Shown one piece after another: positions 12,190 through 24,635 of a stretch of 64,000 bases of DNA. Position numbers and translations under genes: made by a program. Source of the stretch: Microvelia longipes (Eukaryota > Arthropoda > Insecta > Hemiptera > Veliidae); the NCBI GenBank assembly GCA_018340805.1, contig JACMZG010001863.1, positions 28,015,527-28,079,526 of the forward strand. Direction: 5' to 3'. How positions within the stretch are numbered: the first letter of the stretch is position 1; each line of letters begins with the position of its first letter. The notes beneath the pieces were generated by a model that ran no database searches, was not told where the DNA came from, and was given only the letters and a program-made list of their open reading frames with translations.

Positions 12190-13515
12190 ATATTTTTGGA
12201 ATCAGCAAACCAAATAACCAATTAGAATCATTTCCACTACTTTCGTCTTCTGCATAACCTCATAAAGTGTCATTTCCTAAAGAAAGTTTTCTAAAAATAG
12301 TAGCGTTTTGATGCAAATTTCTCAAAAATATTTGTCTCAAATTGTGAAACATAGTTAAATATACTTCTATTCATCTATTTTAGAATAGATAACTCCGATA
12401 TGATTGCGTGAGTGCCAATTATTGCCATCTTTAACAAGCCAATCCTATGCTACATGTATCTATCATTTTCATCATACGACATTCGTCATTAATAATAGCT
12501 TAACCGAATGTTAAGTCTCATTCTATTTTCCCTCTGGGCGCTGAATTAATCATTAGTCATTAATAAGCTCATTAATCATAGAATTAATTAGAGACTAATT
12601 AATTCAACAAGCTTGAATTAATGTAGGTCTTAGTTAGTATAATAGTCTTAGTGTATAAGTTTCTTATTGGAGGATTTACGAAAGATACTTTTCAATGTTT
12701 TTATTAGAATTTTAGAATTTAATAACCAAACCTTACAACTTTTCAATTTTCTTTTTTCCTTGATACGCAAAATTCGATAGCAAAATAATTTATTGCTGAA
12801 TGGTCAAATTGATCTCATTGACTTGATCTGAAGGTGAAAAGTTTCAAAGTCATGTTAAACAAAACAGTTGTATTAAAGTTGTTTTTTAAATTTACCTCGT
12901 TATTTACTACAGTAAGGTTTTGTAGCTATTAAACAAGTTGACAATGTTCTTTAACTAAACAAGTTTAACACCACTCATTATCTTTACAGCCTTTAGACTT
13001 TACTGAGCCCGAGAAAAGCCATGACTTTCGGTGTAGGAGCCATAAATGTCTCTTATAATGTCCTTTTCTTATTTGAAACAGTGTTGAAGCTATGAAAAGT
13101 AAGGTGCTTAGAAGCAGGACCCTCTTTACATCCCTACTGGTGTTTTTAATACTTATCATCTAAAGAAGCCACTTTTAAGATATATTTACAACTTGATTCA
13201 CTTTATAACTCTGCTACGCTGTTCTTTGTAATAAAGTTTTTAAAACAAGTAAAAACTTCTTGACCAACATTTTCCCTTTTATCATGAATGATTTTTTCTA
13301 AAAGAAAAGTTAAAAAATATAACTTCTCTTTGATATTTTTAATTTTGCAAAATTAATAAAAGTTTATTACAATCTTAAGTAAAATTAAATATACAATTTT
13401 AATTTTTAATTTAATATACTTATATAATATAATATTAAAATTATAAAAAAAATACTATATAGTACAGGAATCAGACCTGAAAATCGTGACTCATTTTAAA
13501 CCATTTTAAACCATT
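12190..13515. other. AT-rich DNA; weak terminal-exon candidate
   Basis: The only suggestive site is 12990-13058 on the plus strand: acceptor ATTATCTTTACAG, a 22-codon open frame PLDFTEPEKSHDFRCRSHKC.. and a TAA stop, with AATAAA near 13231. No upstream exon was found. ATTAAT-rich short inverted motifs cluster at 12540-12620. Confidence 0.3.
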
Positions 13516-13990
13516 TTTACTTTTTCTCATTTATACCGTAGGTATATAGAAAAAGTATCGTGTTTGCAAAAAAAAATCCGAAACCGGGATGTCATCGAAA
13601 TTATCCGTTTCAGGTTTTTTAAGGCCTCCTTTGTAGATTTCTTAAAGTTGTCTGTCTGTACGTGTGTGTGTCTGTTCATCTTAGCTCAATTGTATTTATG
13701 CTTGAGAGTTGAAACTTCAATCAATCTACTGCTGTAGTTGTTCTATTGGGAAAATATTTTTTTATGACGTCATTAACCCACAATAATGACACAGCGAAAA
13801 TTTCGAAAAATCCTATAACAAGATAAAATTATGCGATCCGATTGAAATCTGGCACGCACGTATCCATGTATAAGACTTAATATGTGCTAAGTTTTATCTC
13901 ATTATCAGCATTAGTTTTTTTTTTTTAAATTTTAAAAAATCAGAAAATGATTCAATTAGTTGATTTTCTAAGATTTTATGCGCATTCATT
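13516..13990 (+). mobile_element. Family B 5' half with CRE-bearing core
   Basis: Order: the hairpin TACTTTTTCTCATTTATACC..GTATATAGAAAAAGTATCGTG, CCGAAACCGGGATGTCATCG, TTGTCTGTCTGTACGTGTGT, TTTATGCTTGAGAGTTGAAAC and ATTTTTTTATGACGTCATTA (TGACGTCA at 13765-13772). ACCCACAATAATGACACAGC, TTATGCGATCCGATTGAAAT, TCTGGCACGCACGTATCCAT and ATCTCATTATCAGCATTAG follow. It stops before the 5S module. This is one of the best copies of the core. Confidence 0.85.
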
Positions 13991-14027
13991 CATCATCAAG
14001 GCCTCCACTCTGGATAGGCAGACTATG

Positions 14028-14190
14028 TTTTTACTTTTCCTTATTTATATCGTAGGTATATAGGAAAGTAATGTCCGAAACAGGGATGACAGAGGAATTA
14101 TCGTTTCAGGACTTTTTAGGACCTCCTAAGTAGTTTTCTCAAAGTTGTTTATGTGTGTGTGTGTCTATTATCATCGTATTTATTTATCAT
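14028..14190 (+). mobile_element. Family B 5' end fragment
   Basis: A second hairpin start (TTTACTTTTCCTTATTTATA..GGTATATAGGAAAGT) lies right after the 13.5-kb copy, followed by CCGAAACAGGGATGACAG, ATTATCGTTTCAGGAC, CAAAGTTGTTTATGTGTGTG and TATCATCGTATTTATTTATC. The core and 3' end are absent. Confidence 0.75.
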
Positions 14191-15001
14191 TTAAGTTATA
14201 TTCTCAAAACAAAATTGTTTAAAGTAGTACAAAATGAGTTATGTTTTTTTCTAGTCTCGTTCCTATACTATAATTTAAATACTAATAAACAAAAAAATTA
14301 TAAATAATTTTATTATATTATAATATTATCCTAAAATTAAGATATTAAATAAAAATAAAATCCATTTATTGATGAACTAGTCAATCAATGATTTTTGAAA
14401 AGAAAAAACATTCATCAAGCTTTAATTGAACTATTGATCTTTACCTCTTGCATGTAAACTTGCTCAAATGTCAGCATGCATTTAGCATCTGAACCCGGAT
14501 CTGCCTCAATGGAATTAATTAAAAAATAAAAACATAATTCCATCAGATAACATAACTTAATAATAAGTAATCATAATATTAAAATCATAAAAATACCTTC
14601 ACGGACCAAACGTTTAATTATAAATAATATAAAAATAAAAAATTGACACTTAATAATTTTAAAAGAATGTTGAAAAACTAAATTGCCGAAAATTACACCC
14701 ATATTGGGTATATATAATTTAATAATAAAGTTTGTACCTTTATATTTTATTATCTTTCCTTCGTTCATTAATATCAAATTTATGTTAACACTAAAAATCC
14801 ATTATATTATTGCTCTTCTAACTTCTAATATAAAAAATAAATCAAAGAAACGACTTATTATTTTAGCACGTTACTTATCACTATATTAAAATACTAACAA
14901 GTATAATTTATTTATTGAAAAGTAACTTTATATTTGAAATTTAATTTGTCTTGATCTTTGTTTTTTAAATATAAATTAACGTGAGCAAATTCCTAAATTA
15001 A
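14191..15001. other. AT-rich DNA without recognised gene
   Basis: Two overlapping antisense reading frames of 68 codons (14571-14889) are simply AT-rich and lack any feature of coding sequence. No repeat family was recognised. Confidence 0.4.
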
Positions 15002-15070
15002 TTATTATATATAATATATATTAATATATATATATATATAATATAATATATAATATTATAATTATAATAT

Positions 15071-15133
<63 letters not shown>
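15002..15133. repeat. Interrupted (TA)n array
   Basis: TA repeats with many AATA/TATTATA interruptions followed by a cleaner run of about 30 units at 15080-15130. The interruptions create nested short palindromes. Confidence 0.9.
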
Positions 15134-15139
<6 letters not shown>

Positions 15140-15224
15140 TTTAGGTATTTGCTCTCTACCTTAAACTAGTTATGCGATCCAACAAGAACTCAGGTCAAAA
15201 GAATACATCAAATAAAAATATTTA

Positions 15225-15610
15225 TTAATAGACTCGCTTCGCTCGCTAGATAGAGTAAATTGAAAAACATTCGTACGTTAGTATTTTAAAGTGTAAATTA
15301 AAACATTAAAAACAGGGCTTGCTTCGCTCGCTAGATTGCGTGTATTTATAATAATACACAGAAAAAGAGGCTCGCTTCGCTGGCTAAATTACGTATCTTT
15401 AGAATTTTACATGGTAAAAAAGGGCTCGCTTCGCTCGTTAGTTTGCGTATATTTATGACAATACATAGTGGCTTGATCCGCTCGCTGGATTGTGCATATT
15501 TATAATGATACTTTTTAAAAAAGGCTCGCTTTTCTTGCTAAATTGCGTATAGTTACAATATATCATGGTAAAAGGCTCGCTTCGTTTGCTAGATTGCGTA
15601 TATTTAGTAT
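15225..15610. repeat. Minisatellite of about 47-60 bp with GCTTCGCTCGCTAGATTGCG
   Basis: Seven imperfect units each begin near GGCTCGCTTCGCTCGCTAGA, continue TTGCGTATATTTA and end in an ACA/TGGTAAAA-like A-rich part. The complement of the key motif is GAGCGAAGCGAG, which is also the motif in the 3' part of family B (19790, 22870, 22930, 59320). The array may have been seeded by a fragment of that family. Confidence 0.85.
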
Positions 15611-17194
15611 TTTATATTTATATTTTATTTGTTTAAGAAGAAATTTCCTACTTTATTCTATCCTTTATTTGTATAATTCCATTAACTATCTTTAGATACT
15701 TATTGATACCGTTTACTACTTACTTACTTACTTTGTATACTTAGATATAGATCTTTAAAGATTCTGCTTGTTCTTATTAATTTTACATAACACGGTAATG
15801 TTACAGTTTTTTTATGTTTTTGTTAAAAGCCAAATATTTTTACACTGTTAAATAATGTAGTGCAAGTATTGGTTTAATATGCCATGTTATCTTTATAATT
15901 TATTATAATTATTTGCAAATTGCTTGTATTGTTAAAATATCTACGTCATTTTGTATTAAAGTTTTGATTGCTGTAAGTTTCCATTATGGTGATTAAAAAA
16001 AAGGTTAATCTATGAATTATCTGTTTTATGTGTTTTAAGACCTCTCGAGTAGTTTTTAATCAAGTATTCTACCTGTATATAGTCTAGGTGTATAAGAGAC
16101 TAGCTATTTCATGAACTATATACTTCACTCGGGCGTGATACGTAAGAAAAGGAAAGTTTCTTTTTCTTTGGTTTTATATTAACATAATTATGCTTCGTTA
16201 GTATCTAGTGAAATATATATAGTTCTTAAAAATTAATCTAGTCTCTTAAATAAAAGTGCCTTAATTTATTATCAAGGCACTTGATAATAAAAAAAGTTTT
16301 ATTATTTTAATTTATTTTAAACAAAAATTACCTTCTGCATAGACCGGAGTTGGGTATATTAATAAAACTAATATTATTTTGCTACTGTTCTGAATGAAAA
16401 TATGTTTCATAATAATAATTTAGATTAAAAATCTTAATTTAAATATATAGTATGTTCGAAATATTTTTTATTAAATTATAAAAAAATGATTTTTCACTGT
16501 TTTACGCAAAAATGTCCGTTTTGCGTGTTCAGAGCGAGGTATCCTTTACGTGAGGTCACTAAGGTCGCTAGTACATAGTCAAGGATTAAGAAACATAATA
16601 CAGTGAGCAATGCGTGCATAACTAGACTCTTGCATTCCTATTATTATTATTATTATAAGATAAAATGTGCATAAAGACTATTATTTACTCAAGTTATTTT
16701 AAGTATAGTGTAGTTTTTATTCATTTATATCATATTTCTTTTCCTTATCATCTACCAAAGAAAAAGAAGGAAAAAGTTTTTCGGTGAACATATTATGTAT
16801 TTTTATAAAGAAAAATAAGGAATGTATGGAGGTAAAGAATGGAGGTCTCTTCATACTATATTTGAAACAAGGATTTTATCTAAATTAATATTCAATTTAT
16901 TCTTTCATATTCTTTGTCGTTTGAATCATAATTCATTTCTAAACAATATTCTTTATTTTTATTTTTTAATTTCATGTTTACTTTTTTATTTATATTTTAT
17001 TGTTATTTCCAGGATTATCATAAAGATTAAACCGACTAAAGAGTAAAACAAATTTGTATGATATACAACATAATTATTAGTTGGATAGTATGCATTAGAT
17101 TTAGGCGTCACCCGACGACACTAAACCAGATGGGGACTGATAGCTTCCAACTTAGGTGAGAAAAATTTCATTTTACTACCAAATTGCAATGCAG
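15611..17194. other. AT-rich DNA with a 9-bp-stem hairpin
   Basis: AAGTGCCTT at 16254-16262 and AAGGCACTT at 16274-16282 form a perfect 9-bp stem followed by TGATAATAAAAAAAG. A weak family B-like stretch (TTATCTGTTTTATGTGTTTT, CCTCTCGAGTAGTTTTT) lies at 16016-16055. The 74-codon frame at 16822 has no coding character. Confidence 0.4.
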
Positions 17195-17400
17195 TTTCTT
17201 TATACCGTGGGTATGACCGTGACTGTTTTTCACTTAAATTACAGAATCCAAATTTAACCTCAGAATTATCAGTTTTAGGTGTTTTAAGTCCCCCTGAATT
17301 AGCCAAGTTCTCTTGTGTGTGTTCTCTCTTGTGTTTGTGTCAGTTGTTATCGTAGATCCCAGTGTGTTTAGGCTAAATAATTGAAACTTATTATTAGGTA
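17195..17400 (+). mobile_element. Family B 5' half, degraded
   Basis: TTTCTTTATACCGTGGGTAT, GAATTATCAGTTTTAGGTGT, TTTTAAGTCCCCCTGAATTA, GTTATCGTAGATCCCAGTGT and TTTAGGCTAAATAATTGAAA track the first 200 bp of family B with many substitutions. A minus-strand frame over it (17121-17306) is a shadow of the repeat. Confidence 0.6.
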
Positions 17401-19589
17401 TCATAAGTCAATCTTTTACATGTCTAGTTATCAGACGTTTTAGGAATATAAGTCTTGACTAAGTTTCAGCCATTTCTAATGTAAGAATTATCATTTATTC
17501 AATGACATAAATCATTAAAATATAACATTATGTTTATAGTAAATATAAACAAAGCCTAAATATCATATTTGCTCTCCCAGTTACAAGTCTGTACCCTGAT
17601 CGGCCCCAAGCTGATCAGTATGGACCCTACGCTTCTTATCGCTTTAAATCTCATTAATGAATCTGCAAATATTTTAAAACTTTTAAAACATAGAAATATT
17701 ATCGAATCGGTTTGGAACATGCCTCGCATGTAGTCTATGTCTTAACAAATAGAGAAAGTTTCAATACATTATCACCATTGGTTCAATTTTTGACTTCCAT
17801 GTAAGAAGAAGATTTTAAAAAAATGTCGTGAGGTCCGCAAGCCGAGAAGATTTCCCGGAAAATGCTTCTCCTTTTGCTTAAAAGACCATTTTCTTGATTT
17901 TTATGGTTTATATTCAATACAGTACCACCTCGATTTGAAATTAATTTTTAATGGAATTTTTCAAAAGTAATGTGCATGTTTATTATGTACGCTATCCCAT
18001 CATCAAATTTTTTTAATCATTCTTTTAGCCGTCTTTTAGAACTTAGTTTATGTAAAGTATTAAACATTTTTAGGGCATTTCCTTTAAAAAAGTCACTTAC
18101 AAATCGAAGGGTTACTGATTAGAATAATAATCAATAATTAATTAAATTGCATAACGCATAACTAATAATCAAGAAAGAAATAGTTCGCTGAGAATGAAAT
18201 CAAGTATTCCAAAGGAAATTTCCCCAGCGCGATAGTGGGTTTTTCATTATTTTCTCCCTCGTATTTTTTGAATACATCAAATCATTATCAATAAAAAATG
18301 TAACAAGTTTTCCATTATATAACTAATTGATCTTAACTATAAGAATGTATGTTTACTAGTTAGGCAACTCTTATAGAAATAAAATAAATTATAATGTTTT
18401 AACACAAAAAACTTCTTGAGCATTTCATGACTTATTGCCGAAAAGTTATTTTTCAAAAAATTATAATTTGTTCGATTTTGTACCCAATTTCGAAATGTAA
18501 TGGTTTAAAATACCGTATTATGCATGACAATGGAAACTTATGTCTGTTTTAAATGTAGTAAACTATTTGCGTGTTTTAAATCTTTTCTTAAGTCGTGCTT
18601 AAACATTTCCTAAAAATATTTTAAATTGTTACTTATTTAGAAATGATAGTGATGAAATGATTGTAAAGTATCTGATTTGGATGTTTGAGGTCAACATAGG
18701 TTTATTAGATAAAGATGAATTAGTAATTAAGAATAACAATCTCGACTAATTGGTAGCTTTTAATTAAACTAATTAAACATTATTTTAAATTTGTTATTTA
18801 TTAATTTATTAAATTAGTCTCACTTAAGGCGGTGTTGTAAATTTTGTCTTAAGGTAGAGTGAGACGTAATATAAACCCCTTTTATTGGTATTTTATACTG
18901 GTAATAGCATTATAAGTTTTTAGTAAGCAATAGTTGTTTTGGGTTTCTTCCTTCTGAAGAAATTATAGTTTGCAAATTATACTTGCAATATGAAAAAATA
19001 TAGGGAATCACCGTTGACTTTCGATATTTTGCTTCGAACTGGAGATATATTTAAAAAAATATAAATTATTCGATTTAAAAAAAATGTATAGTAAAAAGAA
19101 ATAAAAACTATAAATTTGCTTATTTTGGTTGGATAAAAAATTATTGAGTGGTCCATGTTCTTTTTCTTTTAAAATTTTACTCGCTCATCCATATTTTATA
19201 AATCGAAAAATTTGGATTTGTTATTTTAATCTCTTACGATTTCGGTTTATTAGATTCAATTCTAAAAGGAAATCTGATTAAATAAAATTTTTCTTGTAGT
19301 TTTAAAAATGATCTATTAAATTCTTTTATATTAATAATAAAAGTGAAAAAGAAATATTTTTAAACATAGTTTTTGAGAATTTATTATGTAGCATGTCTAA
19401 TGTTGTTTGGTAACTGGGTGGTCCTAGCCCAAATTTGGGTGAGATGTCTCACAACCTAACCTTTTCTTTTTAATACTTAAAGGTCGACTTCATTTTGTGA
19501 GTCAGTAAATATTCCATGGTCAATGTTTTATTATTATAAATAATGCTGAGAATTCCGTTCCATTTTACTTTATTAGTTAATTTTTTTAC
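17401..19589. other. AT-rich DNA without recognised gene
   Basis: No splice-bounded exon, named repeat or RNA gene was recognised. A TTCCAAAGGAAATTTCC motif at 18208-18224 resembles the family A/C terminal hairpin but has no further homology. Confidence 0.4.
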
Positions 19590-19670
19590 CTTTTGGCGTA
19601 TTTTCATCAGAAAATTATGTTTATGAGGTTGTTTGGACGACGGAGTAGAGGGGAATCAATTTTGTTTGCT
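19590..19670 (+). mobile_element. Family C head, without TA tract
   Basis: TTTTGGCGTATTTTCATCAG, AAAATTATGTTTATGAGGTT and GGACGACGGAGTAGAGGGGA match the family C head, like the 52141 copy. No (TA)n and no tail follow. Confidence 0.55.
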
Positions 19671-19711
19671 TTACTTTTGTTTAACATTTTTAGTTTACAT
19701 TAAAATTCGTC

Positions 19712-19860
19712 GCAGACTACGCCGAACACGTCCGAAGACGTTGCAGTAAATTTGGCGAATTGTATATTCTGAAGACGAGCGAAGCGATCCTAAGTAGGAA
19801 GATAGGGTAGCGAATCCGAGAGAAAAAGTTCCGAGGTAACCTTACCCGATTTTTAGTTTT
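19712..19860 (+). mobile_element. Family B 3' end
   Basis: ACGTCCGAAGACGTTGCAGT, AAATTTGGCGAATTG, GACGAGCGAAGCGATCC, GGGTAGCGAATCCGAGAG and AAAGTTCCGAGGTAACC, then TTACCCGATTTTTAG, form the canonical 3' end. The 5S module is missing, so this is a 5'-truncated copy placed just after a family C head. Confidence 0.75.
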
Positions 19861-20219
19861 ATATCCCAAGTATAAAACTATAGTTCTCAAAAAAATTAAA
19901 ACTTTTTAATTTTTTGTCTGAAATCTTCTTTAAATGTTTTTTATGGTGTTGTAAATTAATTATTTTTAAATAAATCAGTATATTTAGTATTAAATCAAAA
20001 GTATATTTAGTATATTAGTTCAAAAATCTATTTTGGTGAAAGGGGTTAACCAATGAGGTCTGCATCTATACTCATACCCAATCTTAAATTTTACAAGCAC
20101 TTTAAGTATCCAAATTATTTTGCCGCAGAGGGTCTTACAGACAGCTGGGCATATTTCCTTGCAATGCGCTTTGTTTTAATCCTTTTCTTGCTTGAGTTTT
20201 TGGGTCCCAGCTTTCGGAT

Positions 20220-20848
20220 TTCCGCGCCAGAATTTTTCCTTAGAGACAGAAATGAAGTTGTCTGTCTATGTGAGTATCTATTATCATCGTAGATCCTAGA
20301 GTGTTTATGCTAGAGAGTTGAAATTTTGTACAATAATCGATCTATAGGCCTAATTGTGTTTTCTGGAAAATATTTTTTCTTTTAACATGCAAGTTATGAG
20401 ATACATATATCAAATTTTAATGCAAAAATCTAACATAAATTTAAATATTTTGGTTCTATTATGTCTTTAACCGTCATTATTGACTCAGCGAATATTTCAC
20501 AAATTCATAATACATCGAAAAAATATCAGATGGATTTAAAATTAGGCGCGCATTGATAGGCCTAGAGGTTCAACAAATTTTCTTTTAAAAATCTCCCGAA
20601 CTAAAGCTAATAACATTTGTATCGTTTTTTAAAAAATCGGAAAACATCTTGTTGAATTGAAATAAGGCACACATGCCCTTATAATAATATCCTTTGTAAT
20701 AATCAAGTTTACAGTTTAATTTCAATGCTTGGGTTTTGTTACAAGCACCATCGAGTGTGGTCAGTAGATGAATGGTTGCCCACTGGGAGTTAACTGATCT
20801 TTTCTATTCCGTGGTACCCCGTACCCGATTTTTTTAAAGATAGGGGAG
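20220..20848 (+). mobile_element. Family B copy with degenerate core and 5S module
   Basis: AAGTTGTCTGTCTATGTGAG, TATCATCGTAGATCCTAGAG and TTATGCTAGAGAGTTGAAAT are followed by a decayed core in which TGACGTCATTAACCC has become TCTTTAACCGTCATTATTGA. A damaged 5S module (CATCGAGTGTGGTCAGTAG, TGGTTGCCCACTGGGAG, 20747-20800) and the end GGTACCCCGTACCCGATTTT follow. The order matches the long copies, but identity is low. Confidence 0.7.
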
Positions 20849-21649
20849 CCGACATTCATCTTCGACAGCTTGTTATGTATTAACACCATTTGTATCCAAA
20901 CTATAAAATTTTTACAACCCCGCATAAACCATTTTAAGTTGTGCTTAAATAAAGTTCAAGAGTTCAATATGTTCTCAAACACAATGGAATACTTAAGTGT
21001 AAAATAAAACCTTTTATCTGATATATATAAAAATAGTAATTGTTTTTAAGCCGAATTAGATGGCTTATTTAAGATTAGGTTTGATTTTTACGATTACAAT
21101 CACAGGGACTCCAGCTATAAATATCTTTTAACCCTACTATTGATTTATGTTAATTGTATTGTTTTTAACTTGAAAGAAATGTTTTTATTAAAATTTAAAA
21201 TATAATATTCTAATAAAATTTATCAGTATTACATGTTATGTGATACATTTCTCAAATTTAAAAAATATTAAAATTCAACATAAATTTAAATATTTTTTAA
21301 TTCCTATTTTTGTTATGAAATTCAAATTTAAACGTCAAGCAATAAATAGGGTTTTAAACGATTTTTTACGGCACTTTACTTTTTTTTACGAGTCACAAAA
21401 TGTAGTGTACTAGGTAAAAATGTTTTATGGTTAGTAGTATTTTATTGTTATTTTATGATACCTTTGCGAATTCGTTTGGTTTTAAATAAGAGATCCCTTT
21501 CTTGGAGTTTTTACAAGTACATCTTTTGAACATTTACCTTTGATCGCGTGAATTATTTATTTAATTAATATTACGTTATAAAATTGCAAATTTGAATTTA
21601 ATATTGCATGTCTCAATATCGCAGTGACTTATTTATCTGATTATTGATT
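20849..21649. other. AT-rich DNA without recognised gene
   Basis: No ORF, splice-bounded exon or repeat family seen between the family B copy and the 30-bp minisatellite. Confidence 0.4.
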
Positions 21650-22040
21650 CTGGTGGAGATAAATACTATGGATACACCATTTGGTGGAAATAAATACTAA
21701 TCATACACATTTGGTAGAGATAAACACATCATTCGCATTGGAGATAATCCACTATCATTCGAATTGGCGATAAACACTATCATTACATTTTGGAGATAAA
21801 CTCTATTCATTCACATTTGGTGGAGATAAACCCTATTCATTCACATTTGGTAGAGATAACTCTATTCATTCACATTTGAGATGATTTCACATTGGAGATA
21901 AACCCTATTCATTCACATTTGGATAGAGATAAACACATATTCATTCGCTTTGTAGATAATCACTATTCATTCGAAATTGGTGAGATAAATACTATCATTA
22001 ATTTGGTGGAGATAAACTCTATTCATTCACAATACTTTAC
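21650..22040. repeat. Minisatellite of about 28-31 bp, about 13 units
   Basis: Each unit reads approximately GGTGGAGATAAACACTATTC then ATTCACATTT. Units vary by 1-4 bp in length, so the array drifts in frame. The 81-codon frame over it (21892-22137) is an artefact of the repeat. Confidence 0.9.
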
Positions 22041-22537
22041 TTTGGAGGTACAATTTTGTATTTACGACACTACAGGAGTAAATCGATACATCACCATTGT
22101 AATTCCCTTTGGCTATGCCTTGGGAATTATTGTATAAAAATAAGCCTTTATTAAAATATAATTATGTGACATACATTTAACTGTTATATATCCAAATTAA
22201 CATGCAATTATGATTAGTTCTATTTCGGCAGTTGCCGAGGCTTCTCCTATGGGGTTAGAGTTACTTAATTCTAAATTACTTTTATAATGTATTTGTTGGC
22301 TAATATTTTTATATTATCATCCTATATTCTATTAACTTTGTATATTATCTTATAATTAAACACATTTCTACACATATATTCAACTTATTCATAATAAACA
22401 CAATTAATCATATGTATCACATACACTATACTACATTATATTTAGTATTATTATATTAATAATAATTATATGTTGAAAATTATAATTATTATTATTTTTG
22501 AAAGAATTGTCATTCTAGGTAGCCTCTTTTCTTTTTT
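22041..22537. other. AT-rich DNA without recognised gene
   Basis: Contains a nested TATTATTATATTAATAATAATTATA-type AT palindrome around 22445-22500 and nothing else recognisable. Confidence 0.4.
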
Positions 22538-23017
22538 CCTTTTCCTTATTTATACCATAGATATAAAGGAAAAGTATCGTGTTTGCAAAAAAAACCATAA
22601 ATAACCGATATGAAACCGGAATTATCCGTTTCAGGCGTTTTTAGGACCTCCTGAGTGGTTTTTGCATAGTTGTCTGTCTGTATGTGTGTGTGTGTCTGTT
22701 ATCATCGTAACGCCCTGTGTATTTATGCTAGAGAGTTGAATTTTTGTACATAAATCAGGCTACCGCTTTATTTGTGCATTTCGGAAAATATTTGTTGGAT
22801 CATAAAAATTAAGGAGCATTTAGCGTGGTGACCGCTGTGATTGATACGCATGCATTTACTATCTGAAAACGAGCGAAGCGAGTCCAAAACATGTTGCAGT
22901 ATAAAATTGCGAACGTATGGACGGAGCGAAGCGAGTCCGAAGCAGGGAGAATGAGCGAAAACGGGAACATCGGATTTGCTGAGGAAAAGTTCCGAGGTAC
23001 CTCGAATCCGATTTTTT
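22538..23017 (+). mobile_element. Family B, both ends present, core deleted
   Basis: It begins with the hairpin TTCCTTATTTATACC..ATAAAGGAAAAGTATCGTG, then AAACCGGAATTATCCGTTTC, TTGTCTGTCTGTATGTGTGT and TTATGCTAGAGAGTTGAATT. It jumps from CGGAAAATATTTG directly to TTGGATCATAAAAATTAAGG (5S-like, 22793-22850), deleting the CRE core. Two GAGCGAAGCGAGTCC motifs (22873 and 22926) and AAAAGTTCCGAGGTACCTCG..CCGATTTTTT complete the 3' end. At about 480 bp it is the clearest copy for defining both termini. Confidence 0.85.
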
Positions 23018-24214
23018 AAAGGTATATTTTGAATTTTAATAGTAAGATTTTAAGTTTTAATTTTCTACATAGGCGTTGATAGAAATCTTGGTTTATAAAA
23101 TATAGAGAAATAATATTAAATAGAACATAATACGCGTGTCGAAGATTAAACGAGTTCATTCTTAAGTATATTTATTAATTTAAATGAAAAACTTTTATAG
23201 GGTAAAGACTAAAGTTAAATACATTTAAGAGATATTTATGTATTTATAATGCTGTTTTCGTTCTTAATAAACTCTTAAAACAGGAAATGCAACCAGCATG
23301 TTCTATCTCTAACTTTATTTAAGTATCAGACTCGAAAATAAAAATGATAATTTTAATTAAACACTATTCTGCGACTGATAACTTAAATTTATGAATTATT
23401 AAACCTTACGGTTAATTTATTATTCCTAATTTGTATAAGCAATTTGTAAGGAATGAAAAGAGACTAATGGTTTGAAATCGATGTTGATCTAATTGAAAAC
23501 GTTAATTTATTACTCCTCTCTATATATTAAGGATTCAATATTACAACAAGGAGGCCCTTTTAAGTAAAAGGGTATAAGAAAGTACTTTACTATTCATCCG
23601 CTGGGGTTTAGTAAAAGCAGTCGGGTCAACAAGATAAATGGCAGTAAGAAACCTTTAGAGAAACATTGGCGCGAAACTAACCTATAGAAGTAGGCCTTTA
23701 TCGTGAAATTGGAATCGCATTAATATAGTGAAGTTTAAGTATCGAAAACCTTAAGAACCGAAAGGTATTGGATATCAAGGTAATCTTACTTCTATAAGAG
23801 TACTGAATTACACATTAGGGACAAAGCCTTCTCAATCTTCCATTTACCTCAAACTCTTTAGATTTATCGACCTTTTTCACCCGACTCAACGCTGTGAACA
23901 TATAGATTGTATGATAAAATACCATTTCAAACTGTTGCTTCTCTAATTACAACTGCAAATCTTGATTTAATATTGTATTTCAATAACACAATTTTGTTTC
24001 TACTCACCTGTGCATATTTGATCGCTCATCTTTGCTTCCCTTCTCTCCAAATTTTAAAGTATTGTTTCAGCAAAAGATTTTATTTATTTTTATCATCAAA
24101 TAGATCGTTAAACACATTGATTAAGATCTTATTGACTGCTTTGAAGGTATTAGTGTTTTAGTTTGTGATTTGATGACTATACATACGCAAAGCTATGAAA
24201 GGTACACACTTTAT
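23018..24214. other. Low-copy AT-rich DNA without recognised gene
   Basis: The segment 23540-23900 is less AT-biased (CATCCGCTGGGGTTTAG, GGCGCGAAACTAACC) but has stops in all frames and no convincing splice-bounded exon. Confidence 0.4.
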
Positions 24215-24635
24215 ATTATAAATAATGGAGAAAAAGGAGTCTCTCCACAAGATCAAACGTTATTGGCAAAGAGCTTTCAACCTAACTAGAGGACATCATC
24301 AGTGCAAAACCTAACAACCTACTGTCAGTCTGACTCTCATATCTAATAAAAAACATAGACTCACTTCTCTCCTTCTTTACATCTTAACGGTAGTTATTTT
24401 ATTTATTGTTGATTATTTTATTTATTTTATTTTACTCGTTTTTTGTATTTTTATTTTATTTCTTTTGTCTTCTTTTCATACTTTTGCTCATTAAGTAATT
24501 TTTCGTGTTTTACTTATTTTATTTGCTTGTTTGTTAGGTTTTGCACTGATGATGTCCTCTATTTAGGTTGAAAGCGCGTTGCCAATAAAGTTTTATTTTG
24601 TGGAGAGACTTCTTTATTTCATTATTATTTATAAT
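24215..24635. mobile_element. Foldback element of about 420 bp with about 105-bp arms, Penelope-end-like
   Basis: The left arm 24215-24318 and right arm 24531-24635 are inverted copies with about 85-90% visual identity. Each contains, on the outward-reading strand, GCACTGATGATGTCCTCTA, AGGTTGAAAG, and (right arm) TTGCCAATAAAG. CTGATGA (24546) and GAAA (24570) with a pairable TCCT/AGGT between them resemble a hammerhead ribozyme core followed by a poly(A) signal. That layout is known from the ends of Penelope-like retroelements. The 210-bp centre is AT-rich filler. It could be two head-to-head truncated insertions or one foldback unit. Confidence 0.75.

Noticed and set aside
12990..13058. 22-codon open frame after a good acceptor on the plus strand
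   Set aside because: No partner exon, no recognised protein, and acceptor-like TTTACAG motifs are common by chance in such AT-rich DNA.
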